DNA of 64,000 nucleotides from Bilabrum cf. latius (lineage: Eukaryota > Bigyra: Bicosoecida > Bigyra > Bicosoecida). Both the position numbers and the translations under genes were made by a program. The stretch spans positions 1,054,001-1,118,000 of the forward strand of contig OZ237739.1 in assembly GCA_965178125.1 (NCBI GenBank), read 5' to 3'. This document shows, piece by piece, positions 48,601-60,013 of this stretch (its first letter is position 1; every line of letters begins with the position of its first letter). The notes under the pieces were generated by a model. That model did not search any database, was not told where the DNA came from, and saw only the letters and a list, made by a program, of their open reading frames with translations.

Positions 48601-51600
48601 TTCCACTGTCTTGTGCAGACCGTCTAGCTTCGCGGCTTTGTCCTGCAGCTGCGATCGGAGAGCATCTTTGGCCGCCTGGGCTGCCTTCTGACGGGCTTGG
48701 GAAAGCCCATTCTATCGGCCGGCGAAGCGGCGGAGGCCCGCAGCCGTAGCTGGATCGGACGAAGATAACGAGGAGCCACCAAGGTCCCTACGCTCCCGCC
48801 GGGCGTCTTGCGCCTACTCCTCCAGTTGCTGCAGCTCTCGCGGGATGGGCGCCCCAGCGGCCTCGAGCAGCTTCTTCAGCCCCGCAATGTCTTCTTCTGC
48901 TGCATGCAGCTCGTCATCGGCCACTTGAACCTCACGTCCCAGAGATGCCGCCTCCTTGTTCTGAGAAAGGGACGCCTTGTGCCTCTGGATCTGGTCCGTG
49001 GCTGCCTTGGCCTCAGCTAGGGCTCGCACGGCCAAGTCGGCCCGCTCGCTCGCAGGAAGCGGCTCGCCCATCTCTCCAGTCTCCTCATCTACGCCGTCGA
49101 TTGCATCCCGCTGCTTTTCCATGCGCTTCACGGCCTCGTTAGCCCGCTACAGCTCCTGTCGCGCTGCCGCCAGCGAGGCCCCACCGGGGTCCTGGTCCCA
49201 GGCCCGCCCCTGTATGGTCGCTTCGGCCTCGGCCTCGTTGAGTTCCTGCTCCATGTCGTCCACATGCTTCTTTGCGTCCTCGATACGGGCGTCCAGCGCA
49301 CGTCGCAAAGCCACCGCTGACATTTCCTCGGCTTCTGCTACCTTGCGCCGCGCATCAGACACGCCGGACCCGAGCTGCCTGGCGAAATCTTCGTTCACTT
49401 CGTTCTCTTCTAAATCGCTGTCACCGTCCTCACTGGCACCGCTCGCGGCTCCCACGTTACCCAGCATGGATCGGATCGTTTCCGCCGCCACGACGGCCCT
49501 CCCAGCCTCGTCCAGCGGTCCCCTTGCCGTGCCCTCATCGTCATGGCCCAGCTTGCCCGCCGCATGCTGCGCTTTTTGAAGCCTTTCGCGAAGCAATCCT
49601 AGCTCCTTGGAGTCAGCCACCGCCTTGTCGCGCACCTCCTTGCGACGCCTGGCCTCCCTCGCCTCCTCGTCCCGCCTCTGGGCCTCCTGCGTGGCAGCTG
49701 CCACCGTTCTGGCTGCGCTTCCGACAGCGGCAGGCAGGTTGGGAAGAGTCTCGAGGAGCTGCCGCAGCGCCGTCATGCGAGCCTGACTGCCCTCTGCAGA
49801 CGAATCAATGCCGTCGAGCAAGTCGCGGATCCTGCCCGCCTCCTGCTTCGCCTTTGCCACGGAGGAAGGCACACCGCCCTCGTCAGCCACCGCCGGATGC
49901 GACCCCTGCAGGGAGGCCGCGGCAGGCAGCACGTCGTCGTCCAGCTGCCGGATGGCTTCCATGGCGGTGCGCTTGGCATTGGCAAGATCTGCCTCTGCTT
50001 GCTCCCTGTCGCGCTGCACAGCCCGCGCTCGCAGAGCACCAGATGCCCGCTCCACCGCTTCTTTGGCCTTGCGAGCGGTGCGCAACACCCTCGGCACCGT
50101 GAGGTGCAGGTTCTGCTCGCTAGGTCGCTGGGCGACCTTGAGCAGCATGGCAGCTGCAGCTAGCGCCGCTTCCGCCTGAGAGATAGCTTCTTGTGCGGCG
50201 TCCTGCGGCGAGCCGTCGACCTTGTCTCTAGCCTGCACCGCCTTCATTCTCGCTCGTAATCCGGCCAATTCGCCCAGCGACTCGCTCAGCATGGATCGAA
50301 GCTTGGCTTCCGTGGCTTCGGAAGCCTCACGCACGGCTTGCGCCACCTTGCCCTGCTGCTTGATGTAACGCCGCAGCGCAGGCTGCTATGCTGGGTCCGT
50401 GTACGATAGGCCGGCCATCTGCTACCTGGCAGACTCAGCCTCTCGGATGGCCTGCAACGCGTCCGCTAGCTCCTGCGGGTGGTCACTACGTGCCTCCCTG
50501 GTGCCCGGCATCACGCCTCTCTCGGCATTGATCGGCGCCATGGCACCATCCAGGTGCTGTTGCAGCCTTCGGACCTCTGATTCGCCCTCGCGAAGGGCCT
50601 GGTCAGTGCGGAGCACCTCTCGGCCAAGCCGGGCACTCTCCCTAGTCTGCCTCACTTCGTCCAGAGTGCGCTCACTGGCCTGCTTGGCGTGCTCCGAGGT
50701 GGCCAGCGATGCGTCTGCGCGAGTGCGGGCATCATGGGCGGAATCCAGCACCTAGATGGCCTTCGCAGCCCTCGCCCGGCGCGCCAGCAGGAGAGCCTCT
50801 GTGGCGGCGGCATCTCTGGATTCGTCATCACCGTCCTCGTCCTCGCCTGCCCCGGCTCCGCTGGCAGCACCTGCCGCGCCAGCGCCCTGCTGTTCCAGAG
50901 CCGCTCGCTCAGCCTCGGCAGCAGCCTGCTCGGCCTCCTTGAGTACCTGGGAGGCTTGCATGTGTTCCCTGGCAGCCTCCTCCACGCTCACCCTGGCTGC
51001 TCCTACAGCCTGCCTCATGGGTCTGAGGATCGTCTCGTAGTTGCCGCCGTTGGACTCCTCTTTCTCTTCAGCCTCGGTGGCTTCAACCTCCTCGTTGGCC
51101 TTCCGCACAGCCTCCTCACCGGCCTGCAGCCGCTGCGCGCCGCGCGCGAGGGCGGCCTTGCCGATCGCGTTCTCTGCTTGCCTGCCCGCATCCAGCGCAC
51201 TGTGCGCTGCAATGGCCACACGAGATGCCAGCGGCTCGGAAATGTGCTGCGGGGCGAGAACACCGCCCTGCGCCTGCGAGGCACTGAATCCCATGGAGCC
51301 GCGACGGGCGCGAATGCTCCCACGCCTGCTCCCTCCAGTCGGAGACCCATCGTCCTCATCGTCGTCGTCCCCGGCCTGCCTGCTGGCAGCGGCGGCATCT
51401 ACGGCGGCAGACCTCAGAGCCCGCATGGAGGACTCTGCCTCTACCACCGCGCGATCGAAGGCCTGGGCTCTCTGCGAAGCCTCCACTTCTGCGGCTGCGC
51501 TCAGCTCCTGTGAGGGATCCTCGCTGGCAGCCTCGCCGTCGCCGGATTCTGTTTGGCTGCCCTTGCCACGGTCTCTGCGACGGCTACCCTGCAGGGCAAG

Positions 51601-54600
51601 CAGTTCATCCGCCCGCTGACGAAGCTATTGGATCGTCTGGTCATCCGACTGCACGGCATCCGCCACCATCTGCTGCCTGCGTCTCTTTTCTCTCGCGATT
51701 TTCCTCCTCTTTGCAAGGTCATACCCGTTTGCAATCGCCTGATCTGCCGCACTGACCGCAGACACCACCTGTGGGGCTGCAGCGATGAGCTGGCGGGCGG
51801 CAGCGTCTCTGGTGGGCGACCCCTTGGGAGTCTTCTGCACCTGAACTACCATGCCAGACAGCTGCGCGATCGTCTCACCCACAACAGCCATGGCGCGGGG
51901 CACCTTGGCTGTGTCGTAGGCAGTGGCGTCCTGCTTGCGAAGAGCCTCAGCAGAGGGCCGCAGCTCTCGCAGCCTCCTGGCCGACTGGGCCACCTTTTTC
52001 GTGGCTTCTTGTAGCTCTGCTTCGGTCCTAGATCTGTCCCTGGCCAGCGCCCGTGCCTTGAGAGCTCCCTCCGCATTCGCGAGTCGGTCGCTTGAGCCCC
52101 TGGCAGACCGAATCAGCCTGACAAGGGCATCTGCCAGCTGCTTCTCGGATAGCTCGCCACCCGGGCCAGCAGGCACCAGCGCCTTCTCGCCCGCCGACCC
52201 GCCCTCGGCGTCATCTGCCTCGCCACTGGCAGCTTTCAGCAGGTACTGCGTGGCAGCGAGCGCCTCTGCAGCCGAGCGGATGGCGGTGTTAGCTGCATCC
52301 GGAGGCCGCCCATCCTTCTCGTCCTGCCGCTGCGCCGCGTCCAGCCGGGGAATCAGCGTGTGCACGAACCCCGCCACCTCGCCCAACCGCTCGTCCAGTG
52401 CAGCCCTGACGCCCTCCTCGGCTCTTTCTGCCGCCTGTCCCAGCCGCATCTTCTGCGCGACGTACGACCGCAGGGCTGACTGATGCTCCACCGAGGAGGT
52501 GCTGACGTTCTCTAGGCCGCCCCTAATGTGCCTGGCGTCCTTGCACGCCTGCTCGCAGGACGTCATGGACGGGGGCTTGGCAAGCGCGCTAGTCTTCTCG
52601 CCGTCGCGCAAGGGTGCAGCGGCCGACCGAAGGTGGCCAGACAGCCTATTCAGCAGCCGCTCCGTCTTGTACAGAACCGCATCCGTGGCGGATACGTCGC
52701 GCCCCACTCGAGTGGCGTCGGCGACCTTCTCTATGTTGGCACGATTCTGCTCGGCTCGGCGAGCCGCCGCCTCGAGCGCCTGCTTGGCCTCTGCCGCCAG
52801 CTGTGCCTTCTTGATCGGGTCCGTCTCGCGCTCGGCTCGCTCGGCGAGGTCCCTGGCCTCTTCTGCCAGCTGCTTGGCCGACTCGACTTGGCCCTGGATC
52901 GCCTGCAGCACGGCGTCTGATGCTGCTTGCGCTGCCGTGTTCTTCCGCATCAGCGCCGAATTCCGCCTCTGTCCCTTGCCAGCAGCAGTCGTGGATGGCC
53001 TCGCTGCCTCCTGCGCTGCGGCCATGGCGGCTGCCACTGCCACCCTCTCTTCCTCCTCTGCCGCTTCCGCCGCCCTATCTAGCGATTTGATCGCCTCATC
53101 AATGCCCCTTGCTGCCCTCCTCGCCTCATCCACGGCAGCCTGTGCCTTGCGCTCATTGCCCCTCCGCTTCCGCTCCTCTAGGCCGGAATCGGCCTCGGTA
53201 GCCGTCTCCTTCGCCTTCACGAGGCCCTTCACGCCCTGCTGCATGGCGGCCACCACGCGGTCCATCGCCTCGAGGCCACGCTCTGTGTGCGGCAACTGCT
53301 CGGCACTCGACTCAATCTCATCCCTGACCCTGTCTGTGCTGGACCCCACAGCAGTGGTGGCCTGCCCAAGGTCATCCAGCGACCGAGTCGCCCTGTCGGA
53401 GCCCCCAGCGGCGGGAATCTGACGCGACTTGCCCTTTAGAGCATCCTGGAGCTCAAAAATTGCCTCGGTTTCGTCATCCATGTCGTCAGCAACGCCCTCC
53501 AGCTCGGACCGCAGTGCCTCCGCAGCCTCCCTTGCCGCGGCACGGGCTTCCGCCGCAGCGGCGTGGTACGCCTCGGCTGCTCCCCCCACCCGCTTAAGCA
53601 GTTCGGGATCTTCTTTTCCCTATTCTCCCTCCTTGGATTCCACCGCTCCGGCCCCGCCTCGGCCTCGCCTGCCTCTGGAAGCGCCTCCTCGCGCCTTCTC
53701 CAGGTCTCGCATCCCCGCCAGGGCATATCGCCTCGCCTCCTCTGCTGCCTTGTGAGCGTCCCTGGCCGTCTGCAGCTTGCCTATCCTACGGCGGGAAACT
53801 TCCACCCTCGCGGGCGGAGGGTTCCTCTGCCCGCCTGGCAGGGCAGGCGAAGCCGTACTGTGCGGAAGAAATGGCTTCATCTGGCCGTGGAGCACCTGCA
53901 GCCGCGCGACGAGGTTCCCAGCTTCGTGGGTGGCGGCATCGCTCTCCTCCACCGACTACCCCACTGCCTGGCGACGGGCCCGCTGGGCCGCATTGAGTCT
54001 CCTCTCCTAGGCCTTGCGCGCGTCATCCACTTTACCGGCGGCGCTTCTTGCTGCCTGCCGCAAGCGATCCATGGCTGCTTGGGTGGGAGGCGGGGGCAGC
54101 TGCCTGGCCTGGCCCTGTGCCGTGGCAATGCCGTGCAGCGCATCGGCTCCGGATCCCTTCGGGGTGACCATGTGCGCGAGCTGCTTGGCCTGCTCGATGG
54201 CTTGCTCAGCCTCCACCAGCTCCCTGGGGATGATGGGCGCCCCGCTGCCACCGTCGGCACGATGCGCTGCCTCGAGTCTTCGCCTGATGGCACCCAACGA
54301 CATCTGCGCAACCGCCAGTGCAGACGCTGCTTCATCTGCCTCTGCCTGTGCGCGAGCGTGGGCCATGCCCCGGTCAAACTGCTTGGCTGCCTGGAGGGCC
54401 TCCCGAGCGGCGTCCAAGGCGCGATCGGCTGCCTCCCTCGAGTGAGGGTTGGAGACCGCGGCTGCCTGCAGGGCGGCTGCACGCTCCTGCGCGGCCTCTG
54501 CCCTGCGGCGAAGGGCATCCACAGCCGGTGGCGGGCGGGCGCCCCGACTGCCGATGCCGCTGTCTTCGTCAGCACCGGGCAGAGGCGCATCGGTCGCTCG

Positions 54601-55866
54601 GGCCTTGGCCTCGTTCCAGCGATCGTCTGCGCCGTCCATGCGTCGCTTTGCGTCGGCCAGCGTGACTTTTGCATCAGCCACACGCTGCAGGACGTCTTCG
54701 TCAGGAATGGCCGACTGCCCCATTCCGAACTCGTCTTCGTCCCCATCGCTCCCCTCGGAATCGAAGAGCCCCTCTCCCTCCTCCTGCCCCGCGCCCGGTC
54801 TAGACTGCCGCGTGCCTTCATGGGACAGCGGCGAATCGGCGGCGGCGTGATCCTCAGCGCCCGGTGTTCCCAGCATGGGGCTCTTCCGTGGGTGTTTCTC
54901 CCCCCCTTCGCCTTCTCCACCGTCTTCATCGCCCCCCTTTCGACCGTAACGCCTGGCTCTCGAGTCGCGGATCTTTCTAGGGGTACGGCCCTTGACCCGA
55001 TCCACCGGTGGCTTGGGCACGTGGCGATGCGCGAAATCAAGATCTTCCTCATCCATGGCCGGCTTGTCCAGCGCTTGGTAGTCCCCCACCCTGGGGACTG
55101 CCCCCGTGTCTGCGTCCACCTCCGATGGGCTAGGCAGGCGGTCGGGGGGCTCCTGTACGCCGCCATCGTCCTCATCCTCTTCCTGTACCGTCTGCTCGCG
55201 AAAAGGGTCGTAATCGCTGACCAGTTTAGGTCCGTTGAGTCCGTGCGCTGCGACGACGGTCTTGTCTGTGGCCTTGGCCTTCAGGCCCCGCTTGAAGGGC
55301 CCCTGTATGCTACGCTCTAGGCCCCGGCGGCGAAGGAAACTGGCCGTGCGCTTGGGTCCCTTGCCTTCCTCACTCAAAGGACCGTCGGCAGCATTGGGTC
55401 CTTCCCGCCCCCTGCCCCTGCCTCTGCCTCTGCCTCGGCCCCGCCCTCTGCCCCTTCCCCTGCCGCCATCCGCACCGCCACCGTTCCACCGACCGGCATC
55501 CTAACGCGAGCCGGCTCCCGATGGGTGCTTAGATTCCGCGCTCGGATGATCGTTTCCAGCACCATGCAGGCTTTGTTTGCTCTGTTTACGGCGGTAGGCG
55601 CGCCCAGTGTAGTGCAAGTCTCTGGATCCGTAGCCGGCTCTCGCGCGTCCTGCATCGTCAAGCAGCTCTCCGGCAACGCTGCCCTGGTGGCTCTTCAGGC
55701 CAGATTGCGATGCAGCTGGGGCAGAGTCAGACGGCAGGCTTCCATCATTGGCGCCATCAAGCTTTCTGCGAGAACCGTGCCGTCTCCCGATCGCACCGCG
55801 ACCGCGTCCACGCTCAACCCCATACCGAGCCGATGTTGGTCTGTGAGCAGAAGAAGAAGGGTGCAT
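39646..55866 (-). CDS. Giant Ala-rich coiled-coil protein, 5,406 aa, single exon
   Basis: One frame from ATG 55866 (an in-frame UAA lies 12 nt upstream) to UGA 39646-39648, 5,407 codons, interrupted only by 25 UAGs. N-terminal ~130 residues are basic, then an RG tract (~residues 128-160), an acidic region, and about 4,700 residues of Ala/Glu/Arg helix. Diverged internal repeats are visible: ALKARALARDRSR, ALRARAVQRDREQ, ALQARAQARDRRH, and IPREL starts (IIPRELVEAEQ, PIPRELQQLE). The C-terminal part is less repetitive (GIEDRFKLKLSRAFLEDFE). Then come a Gln-rich tract with adjacent UAG-UAG near residue 5,224, a Met/Gly-rich stretch and GSRAGSRAGSRAGSRSGSRS near residue 5,320. It looks like a cytoskeletal scaffold or linker; family not recognised. 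Confidence 0.8.
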
Positions 55867-55868
55867 CA

Positions 55869-56393
55869 ATGCTACTTATGTGCACAAAATACCAGCCTAA
55901 ACAAATTTCTACATCAGAGACGCCAAGTACTTACACGGCCGAATCGTCTACTACAGCCAAGAGAGGGTGGCTTGGCTGTCCCCTTGCGGAAGCTGCTGGC
56001 TTTGAGCCCCGACGAATATCTGGAGCATCACTCGATCCAAATGCTATCCTGGATGAAGAATAGTCCTGCGGTTAGAGAACGTGCAGAACAGCCAAGAAAC
56101 CGAAGCATGTTCCGTTAACACAGGGCGTTCTGGATCAGCGCTCTTCGTGCCTCACAATCGCTATTGGGGGGACGTTACCATTCCCAGCCATTACGTGTGC
56201 TACTGGGCAGATGATCAAGTGGATTGGCCCCTACTGTGGATGCTATGCCGGTTATCCTCAAACGCGATTCCGCCACGCCGCGGCGGTCGCAACCCAACAA
56301 GAACGTGCCACCGGGATTGTTGGTCGCAGATTCAGACATCACTCATGCTGTGCATCGCAGGGGGGCATGCTAGTGCTAGCGCATGGGTCATAA
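55869..56393 (+). CDS. Possible small protein, divergent from the giant gene
   Basis: 174 codons from ATG 55869 to UAA 56391-56393, with UAGs at 56061 and 56073. Its start codon lies 3 bases from the start codon of the giant gene on the other strand, which leaves no room for a normal promoter. It has several Cys (IGPYCGCYAGYPQ) and no recognised domain. The frame also continues open upstream as an antisense shadow of the giant gene. It may be spurious; the rest of the 55867-56542 gap shows nothing else. Confidence 0.25.
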
Positions 56394-56542
56394 ATCGTGC
56401 CTCACGGGCCCATTAATGCTACTCCCAGCGCAGCGCTGCATGTGAGAAGCTGATTTCTCCTGGACTTGTGCTGGTGAGGCATCACCGAATGTGATCGGAG
56501 GCCAATAGGGCTTCGTCCAGCCTCCCTTGGCAACTATCGGAG

Positions 56543-58708
56543 ATGCCACGTCGATCAGGGAGCACCCAGCCACATGAAGATGATATGAGTCGATCGTAGG
56601 CGAAAAATCTAGTACAGGGACTGCGAGACGCCGAGGATGTCCCAGTTCCAGATTCAGATGAGAGGCGTGGCCCCAGCCTGCCATCAACAGTCACAAAGAG
56701 CGGTTCCAAAGGTATCTCGTCGTTAGGAAGTAAGCAGATGAGTTTAGGCACCTCTGGTGCTTCATTGTCCAGTTCATCGACTGCTGTCGCTTCGGGGCAA
56801 CCTAATCCGGAAGCAACACGTGATGATCGTATCAGTGATGAAGACCCATTGCAGGGAATATTTGGTGAAGTCGAAAGGCGTAACAGGGACTTCGAACGGA
56901 TGCGCTAGGAGCGCCGCCGGTAGCTGCTCGGGTCGGCGGCTCGAAGCGGGCATGGACCACCTGGTCCAGTTCCGTAGGCAACTGCTGCGGGGTCTAGCGC
57001 TTCCGAGGAGATACAAGGACCAGCCCAAGACGGTACAAATAGCGTATCTGACCAGTCTGGCTCGGACGACGAGTTCGACATGTTCTCAGCGGACGACGAG
57101 GACGTAGCCAGGGAAGCCAAAGAAGCGGCGGAGGCAGCTGCCGCGGCGAAGGCGGCCGGGGGCGAGCAGAAGCAAGGGCTCCGAGTCGACGAGCTCAGCG
57201 ACGCCGAGGGGTACCTCGTGGCCCGGGTGGGTACGCTGCTGGGAAGCGACAGTAGGTACGAGGTACAGGGCGAGCTGGGGCGGGGCGTGTTCTCGTCTGT
57301 GTTTATGTGCATCGACAGGCAGTCCGCTGCAGAGCTGGGTATCGGTGGGGGTGGGGATGCAGGGGAGCTGCCCAATGCGGCGGATGGCTCTTCTGTGCCC
57401 CCAATAGTGCCCAAACCAGACGGCATGGGACTTGGACTTGGATCTGCATCGGGGACAGGCGTCGCCGGTGGAGCCTAGGCATCCACAGAGGCCGTCGAGG
57501 CCGGGGGGCCTTCCGCCGCCCCCGCCGGCACCCAGGACTGGAACGGATTCATCGAGAGGTGGGGCCCCGCCGCTGTTGCCGTCAAGGTGTTGCGAGACAA
57601 TGACAGGATGCGGCTGGAGGGCCAGCGGGAGCTGGCGGCTCTCAAAACCGTCAAGGAAGCGGACAGGAAAGACAGGCACTTCTTGGTGCGGCTGCGCGAG
57701 TCCTTCAAGCACGGTCAGCACCTATGTATCTGTTTTGAAGCGATGGGAGGATCGTTGAAGGAGGCCTAGGACAAGTTCGGCAGGACGGTGGGCATCGCGC
57801 TGGACGCGGTAAGGCAGTACGCCGTGCACCTGTTCAGGGCGCTGGCGCTGCTACACAAGGTGGGCTTCGTGCACGCAGATCTGAAGCCCCAGAACGTCCT
57901 GGTCGCGGCGGACTACTCGCACTGCAGGCTCGGTGACTTGGGGTCTGCCTTTCGGGTGGAGGCGGCGGAGCCCACGGCCTACCTGGTTACTCCCTACTAC
58001 CGTGCCCCCGAGATCATGCTGGGCCTGCCGCACACCACTGCCATAGACGTGTGGTCCTTGGGTTGCGTGCTGTTCGAGGCGTTTACGGGAGAGCTGGCGT
58101 TCACTGGGCGGGACAACAATGAGATGCTCCTCCGCTTCCAGCAGGCGCTGGGACCATTTCCGCTCCGGATCGCCCGGAGCCACGTGCTGGCGTGCCGCAG
58201 GGCCGCCGATGCCGCCCTGGAGGCGGGGGCCGTGCCAGTGAGCGATGCAGACCCCAGCGACGTGTCTGCTGGGACGGTGCAGGTGGTGGGCGACATGGCT
58301 TCTGGTTTGTCCACCGGTGGACTCAAGTGCCATTTCTCCGAAGACGGGTCCCATTTCTTGCACCGCGACACGGACCCGGCCTCCATGCGCGCGTGCGTGC
58401 GCAGCCTAAGGCTGGTCAGGCCAGTGCCCGAAGAAACGATACAGAGGCGGGTGCAGCGCAAGGCAGGCCCTCGGGACTCGCGCGCCAGCGTGCAGCAGCT
58501 CGTGGATCTGCTGCTGCGATGCTTCACTCTCGATCCGAGGAGGCGCATCACGGCTGCAGAGGCTCTCCAGCACCCCTTCTTGCACCCGCCCGTGGCAGTG
58601 CCCGAAGGGGGCGAGCTGGTGGACCGAGATGGGGGGCAGGCCGATGGCAGTTATCAAGAGGGTGGTGCTGGTGCCCACGTCGGCGGCGGCAGCAGCTTGC
58701 GAGGGTGA
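56543..58708 (+). CDS. PRP4: Prp4-type spliceosome-associated protein kinase
   Basis: 721 aa, ATG 56543, UGA stop, UAGs at 56597, 56906, 56921, 56975, 57476 and 57767. The N-terminal ~220 residues are acidic/Ser-rich (DDEFDMFSADDED). DAEGYLVARVGTLL matches the stretch just before the kinase domain of human PRPF4B. Kinase features: glycine loop GRGVFSSVF (~246), ATP-binding Lys348 in AVAVKVL, HADLKPQN with Asp446 (HAD instead of HRD, as in PRP4), DLG instead of DFG (Asp465), APE, and a CMGC-type insert. An ~80-residue Gly/Pro/Ala insertion separates the glycine loop from Lys348 and contains a UAG. UAG 57767 lies in SLKEA-x-DKFGR, where human has NLREVLKKYG. Acts in spliceosome activation. Confidence 0.9.
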
Positions 58709-58987
58709 ATTGAAAGAGATTGGGCGCGTTGGGTCGTGTAGGGGTGAGGGGCGGGGTAGACGCACGATTTTGCCAGCGTGGGTGCTGGATGTATGCAAGG
58801 CTGCACGGTTGAGAGACTTTCCAGCTGTTTGATCATGCTGTGTTCCAAATCAGTCAAGAGCGGCCGCCGGCCCACGGCAAAATTAATAGAGCGTGGCACA
58901 CCGACCTCCATGGCCCCCTGCCCGACAGGAACGGATTCATGCTTCCTTGGGAGTGGTAGGGTCGTGAGACAGAACCAGAGGGCGGGC

Positions 58988-59856
58988 TTAGTCCGTGTCC
59001 TCGAAGCTCTCGATGCCCTCGGCCGCGGCCTCGTCCTCGTCCTTGACCTCCTCGCCGTCCACCTTGGAACGCTGGGCGTCGGTCAGGCAGGGCTTGATGC
59101 CGGGCATCAGGTCGGCAATCTTCTTCTCCTGGGCGGAGCCGCGCACGACGTACGTGTTTGACTGCACGCTGGCATCCACGCGAGGCGACCTGAAGAACAG
59201 CACGCTCTCGTCGTCCTCCTTGAACATGTGCACCTCCTCCACGCCGGGGATCTCCTGCATGCCGAGGCGCTTCAAGGCACCCATGAGCTTCTTGTCGTCA
59301 CCGGACGAAGCGCGCGCCTTCACTGGCAACTTGCGGCGCATGGTTCCCTTTCCGCCAATTCGTCGGCCGCCCTTGCGGGACGCCAAGAACTTAGCCCTGC
59401 GAACAACGAGTGCTCAAGATGATGAGGACAAGCTTCCGGTTGACAGAGAGATAAAATGAGACGCAGCATTCCACAAACCAAAAGACTATCTTGCAATACA
59501 TCGTGAGGATAGACGAGAAGGGCCGCTTGGATATCCATCGCTTTCCGTAATCAAGAAACATGAGAGAACTGGTTCGATTCGACTGGGCAGATCGATCAAC
59601 AAGAACCTAGGTGCGCCATCTATTAGATGGGACCAAATCATTCTAATACGTTTCATAGTCCATTCTGTCGAGAGCCCGGCGCGTTAACTAGCCTAGTATG
59701 ACCCATCAAGACGGCAGACTTCAGTTGCCGACTGCCATTTTGGCAGCCCAGCACCGCGTCAAACAACCGTTTTTCCTATCGATGTGCCGATCAAGATTTC
59801 GAATCAGATATGATTGAGCATTCGTCTCACTTTCCACTCTTTGCCGTGCCGCTCAT
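58988..59856 (-). CDS. Nascent polypeptide-associated complex subunit beta (BTF3-like)
   Basis: 144 aa from two exons: 59856..59831 (MSGTAKSGK) and 59396..58988; the 434-nt intron has GTGAGA...TCGCAG. The joined start runs into [20 protein letters not shown], the ribosome-binding motif of NAC-beta, then the NAC domain ([26 protein letters not shown] to [21 protein letters not shown]). The tail is acidic ([16 protein letters not shown]) and ends in UAA. No UAG is used, as might be expected of a highly expressed gene. Confidence 0.9.
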
Positions 59857-60013
59857 GGCCAAATTCACCGTATATCTTCCTTGGCGAATCGATGGTGAAC
59901 TACCAATATGTGACGAGTACTTTGGTAGGAATCCGATATTAATCTGAGTTGGTGTAATGACACTGCTCAACAAAAAGAGGAACAGCAACTGCAAGTTTGG
60001 GCTTAAATTCAGC
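59857..60013. promoter_or_regulatory. Short divergent promoter region
   Basis: 157 AT-rich bases separate the start codons of NAC-beta (minus) and UTP7 (plus), two translation/ribosome-biogenesis genes. They must hold both core promoters. No specific element is identified. Confidence 0.4.

Noticed and set aside
39700-55500. Many long plus-strand frames opposite the giant gene and long antisense frames opposite Nup96
   Set aside because: They are shadows of GC-rich Ala/Glu codons; none has family motifs or consistent joining across UAG.
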